Origin: DAOQTX01 sp035340715
Lineage (GTDB): Bacteria; Bacteroidota; Bacteroidia; AKYH767-A; OLB10
NCBI GenBank assembly: GCA_035340715.1
Contig: DAOQTX010000001.1
Location: 62,001 to 126,000, forward strand
Direction: 5' to 3'
Length of the DNA stretch: 64,000 bases
In this document: positions 18,747 through 29,860 of the stretch, piece after piece
How the letters are laid out: every line of letters starts with the position of its first letter
Position numbering within the stretch: the first letter of the stretch is position 1
Notes under the pieces: model-generated
The model's database searches: none
What the model was told of the DNA's origin: nothing
Seen by the model: only the letters and a program-made list of their open reading frames with translations
Program-made: the position numbers and the translations under genes

Positions 18747-19143
18747 TGATCGTATTATTTGTGAAAGGTAAAAACTTCTCTAAAATTTGAAAGGCCAAGA
18801 TACCAAAAAAACATCCAACAAGATTCGCAATTGTGTCATAAATATCTCCAAACCGATTTGGGATCAAATATGCTTGTATCAACTCGATGATGGATCCATA
18901 TACCCAAGCAACAGTTGCAGCCAATATTGGAAGTTTATAACGCAGATTCAAAACGCTATATTGTTGGTTACCTGCCGATATGAATAAATACGTTAAAACA
19001 CCATACATGAATACATGAACCAACTTATCAAAAGTAAAGAGACTAAATAAAGAATAATCCGGCAGGCTAATACCCCCTATAAGACTCAAAACCAATATTA
19101 TAAGTGCCCAAAGTACACTAAGTACTCTAAAGGAAAATCGCAT
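18724..19143 (-). CDS. VanZ-like membrane protein
   Basis: A 139-residue protein with four predicted membrane segments. It has the VanZ-family features: LPDYSLFSLFTFDKLVHVFMYG split over helices one and two, and a helix-3/4 region containing YGSIIELIQAYLIPNRFGDIYDTIANLVG, in which the E-Q and D-D-N polar residues are conserved in the family. Function is generally unknown; VanZ itself gives low teicoplanin resistance. The gene follows gcvH with a five-base gap and overlaps the tonB-like gene, so these three are one transcript. Confidence 0.83.
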   Translation of the reverse strand: MRFSFRVLSVLWALIILVLSLIGGISLPDYSLFSLFTFDKLVHVFMYGVLTYLFISAGNQQYSVLNLRYKLPILAATVAWVYGSIIELIQAYLIPNRFGDIYDTIANLVGCFFGILAFQILEKFLPFTNNTINGSKKIR

Positions 19144-19148
19144 TTGAA

Positions 19149-19529
19149 TTACTGACCAATAGATGCTTTGTAATCGTCAGCCGATAGAAGCGACTCTATT
19201 TGAGATGGATCGCTTATTTTTATTTTAATCATCCAACCACTACCATAAGGATCTTTATTAACGGATTCAGGATTAGCGGAGAGTCCATCATTTACTTCGG
19301 TAATTTCGCCTGATAAAGGCATAAATAAATCTGAAACAGTTTTAACAGCTTCAACAGTACCAAAAACTTCATTTTGATCCAATTGGTCGCCTTGTGTTTC
19401 TATTTCAACATAAACAATGTCGCCTAATTCACCTTGCGCAAAATCCGTTATACCAACGGTAGCTAAATCGCCTTCAATTTTTATCCACTCGTGTTCTTTG
19501 GTGTACTTTAATTCTGATGGGAAATTCAT
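19149..19529 (-). CDS. gcvH: Glycine cleavage system H protein
   Basis: A 126-residue lipoyl carrier protein that shuttles the aminomethyl group between the P, T and L proteins of the glycine cleavage complex. The lipoyl-lysine is K63 in VEAVKTVSDL. The N-terminal YTKEHEW and the C-terminal NKDPYGSGWMIKI are family hallmarks. Length is normal. It follows sprA by 35 bases and precedes the VanZ-like gene by five; the genes for other glycine cleavage subunits are not in the window. A TAnnTTTG-like box on this strand at 19544-19551 could give it separate expression. Confidence 0.95.
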   Translation of the reverse strand: MNFPSELKYTKEHEWIKIEGDLATVGITDFAQGELGDIVYVEIETQGDQLDQNEVFGTVEAVKTVSDLFMPLSGEITEVNDGLSANPESVNKDPYGSGWMIKIKISDPSQIESLLSADDYKASIGQ

Positions 19530-19564
19530 AAAATATTTTTTTTCAAAAATACATTTTATTTTTT

Positions 19565-22500
19565 CTATTGAGCTAAGGTGAATCGAATACTTACCCCTGC
19601 GGAAGTATTAGCCGTAGGAAATGCAGTTGAGATAACCGGCTCATTAATAATTCGATCGAAAAAGAGCTTAACATTAAAACGTTCGTTCACCATATAGTCG
19701 GCAGCAAACTTCATAGTGATCACATCCATTCCTCCGGTAGGTTGATTGGTGCCTTCTTGCATTTTACGAATGATTGTAGCGTTTCTTCGATAAGCAAAAT
19801 CACCTGTTAAGTTTAAATTATTATTAAAATTCGGCCTCTTGCCTCCGATCTTAAATGGGAAAACAAATTTCTTAAATCGATAACCTAATCCCACTACAAT
19901 TTCATTTCCTTTTGTTTCCGTAAGTTGTATGTTGGTATATGATAATGCAAGATTTCGATCACGTTTATATTCAAATCTTGTGCTCAGATTATTTTTCCAT
20001 GTCATATCCACTCCCAATAGAGGACTAAACTGCTCAGAGATACTCACTTGTGTTAATTCGTATCGAGGAATAAAATTATTGTTTGCATCTCGAGCCGACT
20101 GGTCATTTAAATACGAAAGATTGTATGAGTAAGAATTCACATTATAGGTTGATCTATAGGAATGTGAAATGCTCATGCTTTGAAATTTATTTCTGAACCA
20201 TGGTATTTTCATAAATCCATCGAATGTGATTCTCCAATTTGGAAGCGGAATTGAAGGGAAAGGATCAGTTTTAACTTTCTTAGGATCTGCACCACTATAA
20301 GCAGCTAAAAATGCATAGGTCAAAACTTCTTGAGAACTAGGTCCGTATCCGTCATAGAAACCACTCGTGTCAAATCCTACAGAATTAGCATTGGCTTGAG
20401 CCAATCGCTCAGATATGATGATTCTGTACTCGTCAAATTGTTTGAACACATCCGAAACATAATCTTTGTCTTTCTTAAATGCAGTAGCCCATGTTATGTA
20501 AGAGACGCTAAAATTGCCCGATTCAATTCGTCCCGAAGGAGTATACAATCCCTCATCGCTTACATCAAAGTTTTCTGAAATATTGTTGGCAAAGTTCCGT
20601 GTTGCATTTAATTCAATTCTAAATCCTTGAACCGGTTCAATGGTTAATCGTGCAGTGAGATTTTCTAATAAACTGTTTTGATACTGTCCGTTAAACAAGG
20701 TGTCATTGGATAGCCATTTATTACGTGCTGCCTTTCCACGCAGGTCGGCTTGGCTACCGGCAACAAAAGCAAATCCGGGAGCATTTAAATCAAAGTTATA
20801 TCCAGAAAGCTGAGCATAGGGAACAAACCCGGGCAACATGGTTCCATTGGTTTGGCTGTAGGTTAAATTAAATGATTTAAGTGAAAACAATGCTCGCAAA
20901 GCTGCCCTGGCAAATGGACTTAGTTCACCTTCTTTCTTTTCTTTTTTCTTCTTCCCTTTTATGGTGTCATTTGCATTTTTGGGTGGCTCTGCTTTTGGCG
21001 GAGGTCGCTTTGGAGTTTGTTGTCTAGGTTTTTGAAGCTTCTTATAAATTCCAAATTTATTGTATAGTGATGCAAATGTAATATTGGCACTTACCTGCTT
21101 AGTATTTGAATTTTGGATGGTATTACCAATCCCGCTTCGCACAAAACCACCTTGTACGCTATCATATACCAAAGGTGCAGATACCCATGAATAATCAAAT
21201 CCGTATTTTCCATTTACATTGATCCAATCAACCAATGGAAATTTATTCAATGGAACATTGTAACTTATATTTCCTGCGTGACGGTAATCAATATTACGTC
21301 CTAATTTTTTGAGATTGGTTTTTACTGAATCTCTTTTTTCCTCTGTATCAATTTTTCCTTCCGGTTCATCGATACGAGCAAGATTCCTAGAATTAAAATC
21401 AAACTTAAGCGCTTTAGTTAAATCGTATCGAATATCAAACTGCCGGGTCCACTGAAAACTTTTATTGTAAGTGGGATTAATTAGAGCATTAAAACTGGCA
21501 TTGTTGCGAATTAAACTTTCGCCATACACTCGGTCAAGATCTGTTCTAAAATTGATGGCCGATGGACCGGTGTATAAGTTAAAGTCCTTTATAAACCTTA
21601 CATATTTTGAAGATAAACTCTTTGACTTTGAGAATGGCGACCAACTTTTTGGTTGATTGTTAAAGTTGTAGCCCAATGCATATTTTGTGGTACGAAGTAT
21701 ATCAAATTCGGTATTGATGTTTCGTTTAAATAATTCGCTATATGCGTAAGTCAGATTAAAGTTTTCAATGCTATAGAAATGTGGCTTACCCCCTTTTACT
21801 TTATTTTTTCTAACATTGGTAAAATTGATTCCTCTGCGTTCTACCACATCTTCTGCTCTTCGTCTTATTTCTTTCTTCTCACTCTTTGTTTCAGCATTAT
21901 CCAAAGCCGTTTGAAATTCAATATCCGGGTTTAATGGATCGTATTTTGGTCTTTTAATTATGGTTGAATAACCAATGTACATAGGTAAACTTAATCCAAC
22001 ATTTTTTGGAACAAATTCACCTAGCTGAAGAGTCGTTGCTAAATCAAATTGTGAAATCTCGTCTAAACTTCGTTCGTTCAGTTTCTTTTCTAATCCACCA
22101 TATCCATATGAACTACGACTACCCGAGAGGGTAAGATTTCCTAAACTGGCCAGCTTTGCTGATACTCTGGCATTTGCTGCCCATCCTCCACTGTTATCAA
22201 AATCTGTCATGCGCAATTCGTTTACCCATACTTCAACACATTTTGGTAAATGATCATCATTCGCATACTGATCTTTTGGATTTCGGATTCCGACCATCAC
22301 TGTCCGTACATTTCCTAAATTGGGATAGCCATTGATGGATATCGTGTAAGCCGAAGTAACCACTGCCGAGTAAGGTGAATTATAACTGGCACCTGGCACT
22401 CCACTTTCAACTCTCGAATTTCGAATTTGCTTTGCTCGTGTTAGTTCGTCAAGACTTATTTCTAAAAAGTTATCCTCTGGCCAAACCTGAAAATCTGAAT

Positions 22501-25500
22501 TATTGCCCCAAGCAGTAGGAGTAACCGGTATTTCGTATTCATAGTAGTTACTGGTAAAATCAGTACCCAATCGAATAAATACCGTAACATCATTTTTTTT
22601 CAAATCCAAGCCATCATCACCATCCTCGGCATGGATATACATTTTCAACTTCTTATAATTTCTGAAATCGAATTCAAGATTTTTATAAGCCGCTCGTGCA
22701 TCTCCATCTTCTAGATTACAAACTTTTAAACTCATAGATTGCTCATTCAACTCTTGGAGGTTGGTTGATGCAACATTTATTTCACGATCAATTCCAGGAG
22801 GAAGAATGTAGTTGATGGGCTGTCGGTTTCCATTTTCTTCCAGATTGACATACGAAACATCAAACTGAACATTAGGGTCGGTTGGGATATACTCACCAGG
22901 CGATCGAATGTCGTACACATACTTTCTCCATTCGCCTCTTAACAATTCCAAGTTTGCAAAACGTACGATAATACTATCGTTAAACCCTTTTAAAAACATT
23001 CGTACAAATTGAATGGATTTAAAGTCTTCAATATTGTTGACATTGGTTTGAGGGTTGTTTACCGGAATTTTAAATTGATACCAGTCGACTGTTTTCACGT
23101 CACCGTTCTTTGTTCTTACTGTAGCAGTTACTTTATCGGTAATAAAATTCTGTCCTACATTCAAATTGTTTTTATTGATCAACACTTTGTATTGATAATA
23201 ACTTTCAGTGGTATTTAAGGTATTGTCCCGATTGATGTCTTCATTATCAGGAATGTTTGTAGCAGAAGCTGTAAATGTTCCACTGGAAACCGGTGAGTTT
23301 CCTTCTTGTCCATTGTATTTCTTATATCGATTTAATATACCTGCTTCCGGACTATCGAAAACCCCATCGCGGAAATATAAAAAGTTGTCGGAAGATGGGT
23401 CGGCATTTGCTTTCAGGTAGGCTTGTGATGAAGTTCCGTATAAGGCAGCAATTGAATCCAGGAATTGTGTTTTGAAAAACACTCTTTCATCCGCATCGAT
23501 CAATCCATCTAAACCAACATCCTGCTGTGTTCGTGATGCAGGATCGTTATCAAACGCATTTACAACGGATTGAATGGTTGGAATAACTCCCCAAGGAGTA
23601 TTAATAGTAGGATTACTTACGGTATTGGTTGGTAATCCATTCTCAAAACTTTTCTTCCCATCATTCAATACGTCTTCACTAATATTGCCTAAATTAAAAT
23701 ACAACTCTCCATTATTGCTTTGTAATGGATTATCAGAATTGTAGGGATCCATCATCCAAAATTGGATGAACTCAATATTAGCCGATTCAAAATCAGATGT
23801 TTCAATTCTTCTTTGAATTCCTCCCCAACGATTTTGCGGATTTAAAAGGTTTCCATTGGCGTCAATATTATTAACATCGTAATTATAAGGTCCTCTTTCT
23901 TTCGGATAGTAACTCAAATTCATGGTTGGCAAGGTAGTCGCCTGTCCATTGGGCGATTGCTTAAACGGGAATATTTCAGTTTCTAAAACTTCTCGTACAC
24001 TGTTGTCTGAAAGCATATCATCTGTTATGCCTGCAGGTTGCACATTGTTGTCTCTATAAAAAACAGAAGGGTCTATATAATACCAAGCCAGTTTTGCACG
24101 TCCGTAGCCGAAGGAAGGATCGTTCACTACACTTCCTTCAGGGAATAAATTGGGCTGTCCTTGTGGAGTACTGGCAATAGACCAGGTTCCAGGATTTTTT
24201 AAATCAATGGTGCTTCTGCTTCCCTCAAAGTCATCTATATAAGCTGTTCCTTTTTTACCAATTGCTCGAGCATTTCCTGGAAATAATCTTGCATACTCTC
24301 CGGTAACCGTAATATCTGAACGCTCCTTAGTTTGAATCAATGGAAGCTTATCAATCATCTTTGTAAGGAATCTTGATTCTGTCCTCCATGTTCCATCTAC
24401 TCCGGCTATCCAATTTGAAATAGGTTCATCGCCTATATTTATCTTTTGCGTAAGTGGTCTTTCGTGCAAGTGGAGAATACTAGAGCCAAATACTAGATTC
24501 TTGTTCACTTCATAATCCATGTGCAGGCCATACAAAGTTTTCGTTTGAATGCTAAACAAGGATTGGCTTTCTACTGATATGTTAAGTGGCATTCCTGAAT
24601 TGAGCACACTTTGATTGATAATCTTAACACGACCTAAGTTATAATCAACTTGAAAATCCACATTTTCTACCAAAGGAATTCCACCCGCTGTAACTTTTAC
24701 AGCTCCTTGTGGAATATTAATGGCATTTAACGAAATGTCAGAACTAACACTACTTTGGTAGCTTCCTTTTAAAAAGTACTTATTTTTTTCAGGTAGTTGC
24801 TGTGCGGCTGTTCGGGTGGAATCATACAATTCTTCGAAAACATATTTATTGGCTTGCACCGGATCAACAAATCGAGTTCTTAAAAAGGATCCAAAAGGTT
24901 CCCTCACCGGAAATATAACTCTTCCATTATTAGTATTGATTGTAATATTGTCTACAAAATCAAAAACACCATCTGGTTGAGGATCATTTTGTGCATTGAG
25001 TTTATCCAGATTCAATACATTGATTAATGGTTTCCCATTCACTGTAGTTTCCGATACGGGAACAGGTAAGTAATTGATAAAAGTACCGGTAGCATCATCG
25101 CTATAAATAACATCCAACTTAAATCCCTCACGGCTTACTTGATAAGCATTCAGGTTGTAAATGTTTTTCATCATTAAATCCCATAAAGGATTTTCAACAT
25201 CGCCCGATGTAGTGGTAAGTTTTGTACTAACGTTAGTGCTCTTCAATAGTTTTAAGTAAAGCGCATTGGGTGGATTAAAACCGTTGGTAGTCAAATCACC
25301 CACACGATAAACCTGACCATTAACGGTATATTCATACGCTACCGCTAAGACTTCATTTGCATTGAGAGCAAAATTAAGTGAGAGATAACCTAATGTTGGA
25401 TGGAAAGTATATTCATTGGTATTGAGCAGTCGTGCATTTTCTAGTTTCTCATAATCTCTTGATAGTTTAAAATCAAAAGAACTTCCTAAAGTTTGTAGAG

Positions 25501-26788
25501 CGCTTGTACCTGCAGGATCATTGAAGTCACGAACCTGATTATAGGTCGTGTTCATTGTGTTGTACAAGGTGTTGCTATTGTTATCGGGAAAAGGTCCAAC
25601 GCTGCCAGGGGTCACTAAACCTGTAGAATTAAAATAGGTGCTCTCTCCCAAATCCATGTAGGCAATAATATTACGTGTATTGTCCACTACACTAGTCCTA
25701 TTAGTAACCCATACTTCAATCTTAGAGATGTTTGTATTGGAATTAATAATGGGTAAAGTACTCAGTGCTTGATCGTATCGGTCCTTAAAGTACTGACTTA
25801 AGAAAAAGTGTTTGTTCGATTCATATTGGTCGGCTTGAATTTCAAACTCATTTGTTTGCGCTCCATTACTGATGGTAATGTTTGAGGTTTGCCCTTTTTC
25901 TTGCGACAATACACCGGTTAAAGTAAGTCGGCCAAATTTAAATGCGCCTTTAATACCGAATAAACTTTGACTCCCCTGAATCAGAGTTCCGGTTAATGGA
26001 AGCGTAACATTTCCTGCTTCAATTTTTTGAATGATGTCATCTTCATTACCGGTATAATCCATTTTGATTTGATTCTCAAAATCAAAACTTGCTTCGGTAT
26101 TGTAATTGATGTTCATTTTCAATTTCTCTCCAATGTTACCAATTACATTCAGCTGAATTCGCTCTCTGAAGTCGAAGGTGGTTACTTTTCTTTGCTTTTC
26201 TGGTATTCCGGGATTCTCATTTTTAGAAACATTTAATCCAAAAGTTAATTCGGCTGATCCTTGTGGTCTAATGTCAATTACATTTCCTCCAAATATTCGA
26301 TCAAATGCTTCGCTATTCACATAGAGCTTCGGAATAAGACTGTTTTTCTTATTGATTAAATCGTCTTCAGCGGCTCTTTGCTTCCAATAATTTTTAGTTG
26401 ATTTAGAAAATTCTGAATCTACATATTCTCTAAAGGTCATATAAGTAGGATCCCTGAAAAACAAATTTCCAACTCCTTCCTGAATATTATATTCATTGGT
26501 ATTTGGGTCGTACTCTACCGTAGTCGAAATATTACCGGGATCATTAAGATACAAACCGCTGCTGGGGGGTGGATTCGATATGGGGTCGGTAATTCTATCT
26601 TCAAAAGGGTACGGCAATGTTACAGGACTGTCTGTTTCCATTGGTTGAAGTGCCGAAACAATGGGTTCTTCAAATAGATCGTAAGATGCCTCATTGCTGA
26701 CATGAATCGTTTGAGACGCCAACACCATTCCAATGATGGGTATACCTGCTACGGGTACTAAATATTTTAAAAACTTACTAGCTTGCAA
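19565..26788 (-). CDS. sprA: T9SS outer-membrane translocon SprA/Sov
   Basis: A 2407-residue outer-membrane protein, the pore of the type IX secretion system. In this family one chain forms a 36-strand beta-barrel through which folded cargo with C-terminal sorting domains passes. The N-terminus has a hydrophobic signal (KFLKYLVPVAGIPIIGMVLA). Extended aromatic beta-strand regions follow, including family segments such as IDDFEGSRSTIDL (about residue 850) and YGYGGLEKKLNERSLDE. A Lys/Pro-rich stretch at about residues 1915-1955 is probably an exposed loop. It ends in VSIRFTLAQ, beta-strand-like. The start must be TTG at 26788, because the next in-frame Met would remove most of the signal. Several T9SS cargo proteins are encoded in this window. 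Confidence 0.95.
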   Translation of the reverse strand: MQASKFLKYLVPVAGIPIIGMVLASQTIHVSNEASYDLFEEPIVSALQPMETDSPVTLPYPFEDRITDPISNPPPSSGLYLNDPGNISTTVEYDPNTNEYNIQEGVGNLFFRDPTYMTFREYVDSEFSKSTKNYWKQRAAEDDLINKKNSLIPKLYVNSEAFDRIFGGNVIDIRPQGSAELTFGLNVSKNENPGIPEKQRKVTTFDFRERIQLNVIGNIGEKLKMNINYNTEASFDFENQIKMDYTGNEDDIIQKIEAGNVTLPLTGTLIQGSQSLFGIKGAFKFGRLTLTGVLSQEKGQTSNITISNGAQTNEFEIQADQYESNKHFFLSQYFKDRYDQALSTLPIINSNTNISKIEVWVTNRTSVVDNTRNIIAYMDLGESTYFNSTGLVTPGSVGPFPDNNSNTLYNTMNTTYNQVRDFNDPAGTSALQTLGSSFDFKLSRDYEKLENARLLNTNEYTFHPTLGYLSLNFALNANEVLAVAYEYTVNGQVYRVGDLTTNGFNPPNALYLKLLKSTNVSTKLTTTSGDVENPLWDLMMKNIYNLNAYQVSREGFKLDVIYSDDATGTFINYLPVPVSETTVNGKPLINVLNLDKLNAQNDPQPDGVFDFVDNITINTNNGRVIFPVREPFGSFLRTRFVDPVQANKYVFEELYDSTRTAAQQLPEKNKYFLKGSYQSSVSSDISLNAINIPQGAVKVTAGGIPLVENVDFQVDYNLGRVKIINQSVLNSGMPLNISVESQSLFSIQTKTLYGLHMDYEVNKNLVFGSSILHLHERPLTQKINIGDEPISNWIAGVDGTWRTESRFLTKMIDKLPLIQTKERSDITVTGEYARLFPGNARAIGKKGTAYIDDFEGSRSTIDLKNPGTWSIASTPQGQPNLFPEGSVVNDPSFGYGRAKLAWYYIDPSVFYRDNNVQPAGITDDMLSDNSVREVLETEIFPFKQSPNGQATTLPTMNLSYYPKERGPYNYDVNNIDANGNLLNPQNRWGGIQRRIETSDFESANIEFIQFWMMDPYNSDNPLQSNNGELYFNLGNISEDVLNDGKKSFENGLPTNTVSNPTINTPWGVIPTIQSVVNAFDNDPASRTQQDVGLDGLIDADERVFFKTQFLDSIAALYGTSSQAYLKANADPSSDNFLYFRDGVFDSPEAGILNRYKKYNGQEGNSPVSSGTFTASATNIPDNEDINRDNTLNTTESYYQYKVLINKNNLNVGQNFITDKVTATVRTKNGDVKTVDWYQFKIPVNNPQTNVNNIEDFKSIQFVRMFLKGFNDSIIVRFANLELLRGEWRKYVYDIRSPGEYIPTDPNVQFDVSYVNLEENGNRQPINYILPPGIDREINVASTNLQELNEQSMSLKVCNLEDGDARAAYKNLEFDFRNYKKLKMYIHAEDGDDGLDLKKNDVTVFIRLGTDFTSNYYEYEIPVTPTAWGNNSDFQVWPEDNFLEISLDELTRAKQIRNSRVESGVPGASYNSPYSAVVTSAYTISINGYPNLGNVRTVMVGIRNPKDQYANDDHLPKCVEVWVNELRMTDFDNSGGWAANARVSAKLASLGNLTLSGSRSSYGYGGLEKKLNERSLDEISQFDLATTLQLGEFVPKNVGLSLPMYIGYSTIIKRPKYDPLNPDIEFQTALDNAETKSEKKEIRRRAEDVVERRGINFTNVRKNKVKGGKPHFYSIENFNLTYAYSELFKRNINTEFDILRTTKYALGYNFNNQPKSWSPFSKSKSLSSKYVRFIKDFNLYTGPSAINFRTDLDRVYGESLIRNNASFNALINPTYNKSFQWTRQFDIRYDLTKALKFDFNSRNLARIDEPEGKIDTEEKRDSVKTNLKKLGRNIDYRHAGNISYNVPLNKFPLVDWINVNGKYGFDYSWVSAPLVYDSVQGGFVRSGIGNTIQNSNTKQVSANITFASLYNKFGIYKKLQKPRQQTPKRPPPKAEPPKNANDTIKGKKKKEKKEGELSPFARAALRALFSLKSFNLTYSQTNGTMLPGFVPYAQLSGYNFDLNAPGFAFVAGSQADLRGKAARNKWLSNDTLFNGQYQNSLLENLTARLTIEPVQGFRIELNATRNFANNISENFDVSDEGLYTPSGRIESGNFSVSYITWATAFKKDKDYVSDVFKQFDEYRIIISERLAQANANSVGFDTSGFYDGYGPSSQEVLTYAFLAAYSGADPKKVKTDPFPSIPLPNWRITFDGFMKIPWFRNKFQSMSISHSYRSTYNVNSYSYNLSYLNDQSARDANNNFIPRYELTQVSISEQFSPLLGVDMTWKNNLSTRFEYKRDRNLALSYTNIQLTETKGNEIVVGLGYRFKKFVFPFKIGGKRPNFNNNLNLTGDFAYRRNATIIRKMQEGTNQPTGGMDVITMKFAADYMVNERFNVKLFFDRIINEPVISTAFPTANTSAGVSIRFTLAQ

Positions 26789-26918
26789 AACGGTCTTTTC
26801 ACTTCTTTGGCTAAAAATAGCGGTCTAAAAGTAACATTAAAAATACATACCCTTAGATTTTGATCCAAGACATTCAAAGGAGTTTTTCAACGATGCAATG
26901 ATGAAAAGTTATGGAGGT

Positions 26919-27503
26919 TTACAGTTGACTTAAAGCTGCTTTTAAAACTTGTTCAACATCCATTTGATCTGTTTCATTCCGCAAAGCATGATCGAGTGCT
27001 TTTTCGGCTTGTGACCGAGCAAATCCAAGAGTTAGTAAAGCGCTTAACGCTTCATCTCGAACCATATTGCCATTTGTTGATACAAAATCAGAAGGATCAT
27101 GTTCTTTCAAAAGTTTATCTTTCAAATCAATGATAATACGTTGTGCAGACTTGGCTCCAATGCCCTTGATGGACTGAAGTACAGGAGCATTTCCACTAAC
27201 AATACATTTGTGAACTTCGGGAGGACTGAGTGAACTCAATATCATTCGTGCGGTACCTGTTCCAACTCCGTTAACTGATATAAGATGCTTAAAGAGTTTT
27301 TTCTCTGCGTCATCCGCAAATCCATATAACGTATGACTGTCTTCTTTAACGGCAAAATAAACATACAGTTTGCCAGCATCAATGTTTTTCAATTGTGCAT
27401 AGGTGTGCAATGAAACTTGAATATGGTATCCTATTCCATTAACATCTACAACAAAATGTGTTGGAGTTCGCTCAATAAATTTTCCGCTGATATACTCAAA
27501 CAT
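26919..27503 (-). CDS. ruvA: Holliday junction branch migration protein RuvA
   Basis: A 194-residue DNA-binding protein that forms a tetramer holding the four-way junction while RuvB drives branch migration. The N-terminal OB-fold starts MFEYISGKF. The helix-hairpin-helix region contains LISVNGVGTGTARMIL (about 72-87) and IKGIGAKSAQRIIIDLKDKL (about 111-130). A C-terminal domain with ALLTLGFARSQAEKAL binds RuvB. Its start overlaps the end of maeB by eight bases. ruvB itself is about 11 kb away at 38251-39288. Confidence 0.95.
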   Translation of the reverse strand: MFEYISGKFIERTPTHFVVDVNGIGYHIQVSLHTYAQLKNIDAGKLYVYFAVKEDSHTLYGFADDAEKKLFKHLISVNGVGTGTARMILSSLSPPEVHKCIVSGNAPVLQSIKGIGAKSAQRIIIDLKDKLLKEHDPSDFVSTNGNMVRDEALSALLTLGFARSQAEKALDHALRNETDQMDVEQVLKAALSQL

Positions 27504-29793
27504 ATTCCTTTTTTATGGTATTATTCGTTCTCTCTTTTGATTGGGCATCCACAACGGCTATGGTAACCATGTTTACTATTTCACGAACACTGCTTCCCAA
27601 CTGAAGAATGTGGACCGGTTTTTTCATTCCTAAAACGATCGGACCAATTGCTTCAAATCCGCCCAATTCTTGCAATAGTTTGTAGGCAATATTTCCTGAA
27701 TCTAAGTTAGGGAAAATTAATGTGTTGGCTCCTCCTGTTGCCAAAGGACTAAAAGGAAAGTTATCTTTCAGCAATTGTGTATTGAAGGCAAAGTTGCCTT
27801 GCATTTCACCATCTACAATTAAATCGGGATGCTTTTCTTGTAAAATTTTCACTGCATCTCTTACCTTTTTAGTGCCGTCTTCTTCGCTTGATCCAAAATT
27901 AGAATAACTCAACATAGCAATTCTAGGTGTGATGTTAAATTCTTTAATGGTTCGTGCAGTAAGTAAAGTAATCTCTACCAATTCTTCAACGCTTGGGTTA
28001 ACATTAATGGTGGTGTCGGCTAGAAAAACATAACCATTTTTTGTAATGATAATATACATACCCGCCACTTTTGAAACTCCTTGTTGGGTTCCAATGATTT
28101 GGAGGGAAGGTTTTATAGTATCGGCATATTTTCGCGTAAGTCCTGAAATCATTGCATCCGCAAATCCTTGTTCGACCAACATGGCTCCAAAATAATTTCT
28201 TTCTTTCATTATTTTGTTTGCTTCATATCGTGTGAAGCCTCTTCTTTTTCTTTTCTCGAATAGGAGTTCGCCAAACTCCACACAAGATTCCGTTTCTTCT
28301 CTTGGGTCAATAATGCTGATATCACTCAAATCCAAATTATTTTCCTCGATCAGAGATTGTATTTTCTCTCTATTTCCTAATAAAATTGGAGTGGCAATAT
28401 TTTCTTCTTTTACAATTTGAGCCGCTTTTAAAATTTTATAGGTGTCTGCTTCGGCAAATACAACTCTCTTTGGATCTTGTTTTGCCATATTGGTTATCAC
28501 CCGTGTTAATCGATCATCTCTACCCAATCTTTTTTCTAATTCTTCTCTATACCCTTCCCAATTAAATATTCGATTTTGTGCTACGCCACTGTTAATGGCT
28601 GCTTGAGCAACAGCAGGTGCAACCGTTGTGATTAAACGTGGATCGAGTGGTTTTGGAATAATATATTCTTTACCGAATGTGATGTTTTTTTGATTGTACG
28701 CCAGATTTACAATTTCAGGAACTGTTTCTTTTGTCAATTCCGCTAATGCATACACCGCAGCCAATTTCATCTCTTCATTTATTTGGGTGGCTCTAACATC
28801 TAACGCTCCTCTGAATATAAAAGGAAATCCCAATACATTATTTACTTGATTTGGATAATCGCTTCTGCCTGTTGCTATAATAATATCATCTCTTGTTTTT
28901 ACCGCAAGATCGTACGCGATTTCGGGATCAGGGTTTGCTAATGCAAAAACAATAGGTCTGTCTGCCATGTTTTTCAACATCTCTGGCATTAAAACATTTC
29001 CTTTGCTCAAGCCAAGAAATACATCCGCACCTTTTATCGCTTCATCCAATGTATGGACGTTTCTTGAAGTGGCAAAAAACTTTTTGTTCCCTTCAAGTTC
29101 TTCACGATCAGTATGCAATACACCTGTACTGTCGAGCATTATAATATTCTCTCTTTTGGCACCTAAAGAGAGATATAATTTTGTACATGAGATAGCTGAT
29201 GCACCTGCTCCATTTACTACGATGATTACTTCTGAGATCTTCTTTTCAGCGATTTCTAACGCATTAATCAGAGCCGCTGCAGAAATGATTGCGGTTCCGT
29301 GTTGATCATCATGCATCACCGGAATCTTCAAATCTTCTTTAAGCCTCCTTTCTATTTCAAAACACTCAGGGGCTTTTATGTCTTCCAAGTTTATTCCTCC
29401 AAAAGTTGGTGAGATGGCTTTTACAATCTTTACAAATTCATCAACATTGGTTTCATTAATTTCTATATCGAACACATCAATGTCAGCAAATATTTTAAAC
29501 AACAATCCTTTTCCTTCCATTACTGGTTTTGATGCTTCAGGACCAAGATCTCCCAAACCCAGTACTGCAGTTCCGTTTGAAATCACAGCAACTAAATTCC
29601 CTTTTGCAGTATACTGATAAACAGATTCTGGATTGTTTTTAATTTCTATACAAGGCTCCGCTACACCAGGTGAATAGGCCAATGACAAATCACGCTGCGA
29701 GCTGGTTGGTTTGCTTGGTATTACTTCTATTTTTCCAGGACGTCCTTGTGAATGATAATCGAGTGCGTCTTGCTTTTTAACTTTTATCCCCAT
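27496..29793 (-). CDS. maeB: NADP-dependent malic enzyme with phosphotransacetylase-like domain
   Basis: A 765-residue cytoplasmic enzyme that oxidatively decarboxylates malate to pyruvate with NADP. The N-terminal malic enzyme domain (about 1-410) has [11 protein letters not shown] with the catalytic tyrosine, [13 protein letters not shown] with the lysine, and DDQHGTA. The NAD(P) fold shows [11 protein letters not shown]. The C-terminal part (about 430-765) is a phosphate acetyl/butyryltransferase-like domain ([29 protein letters not shown]), which in MaeB is thought to bind acetyl-CoA and regulate activity. Length is normal for MaeB. Confidence 0.95.
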   Translation of the reverse strand: MGIKVKKQDALDYHSQGRPGKIEVIPSKPTSSQRDLSLAYSPGVAEPCIEIKNNPESVYQYTAKGNLVAVISNGTAVLGLGDLGPEASKPVMEGKGLLFKIFADIDVFDIEINETNVDEFVKIVKAISPTFGGINLEDIKAPECFEIERRLKEDLKIPVMHDDQHGTAIISAAALINALEIAEKKISEVIIVVNGAGASAISCTKLYLSLGAKRENIIMLDSTGVLHTDREELEGNKKFFATSRNVHTLDEAIKGADVFLGLSKGNVLMPEMLKNMADRPIVFALANPDPEIAYDLAVKTRDDIIIATGRSDYPNQVNNVLGFPFIFRGALDVRATQINEEMKLAAVYALAELTKETVPEIVNLAYNQKNITFGKEYIIPKPLDPRLITTVAPAVAQAAINSGVAQNRIFNWEGYREELEKRLGRDDRLTRVITNMAKQDPKRVVFAEADTYKILKAAQIVKEENIATPILLGNREKIQSLIEENNLDLSDISIIDPREETESCVEFGELLFEKRKRRGFTRYEANKIMKERNYFGAMLVEQGFADAMISGLTRKYADTIKPSLQIIGTQQGVSKVAGMYIIITKNGYVFLADTTINVNPSVEELVEITLLTARTIKEFNITPRIAMLSYSNFGSSEEDGTKKVRDAVKILQEKHPDLIVDGEMQGNFAFNTQLLKDNFPFSPLATGGANTLIFPNLDSGNIAYKLLQELGGFEAIGPIVLGMKKPVHILQLGSSVREIVNMVTIAVVDAQSKERTNNTIKKEYV

Positions 29794-29860
29794 ACAATAT
29801 ATCTATACGATCAAATTATTTTTTTATTGATCTGTTTCAATGGCAGTAAATTTAAATGCG

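Noticed and set aside
29378..29617. Rightward frames opposite maeB
   Set aside because: They are shadows of a highly conserved coding gene, as are many frames inside sprA, the kinases and dxs.
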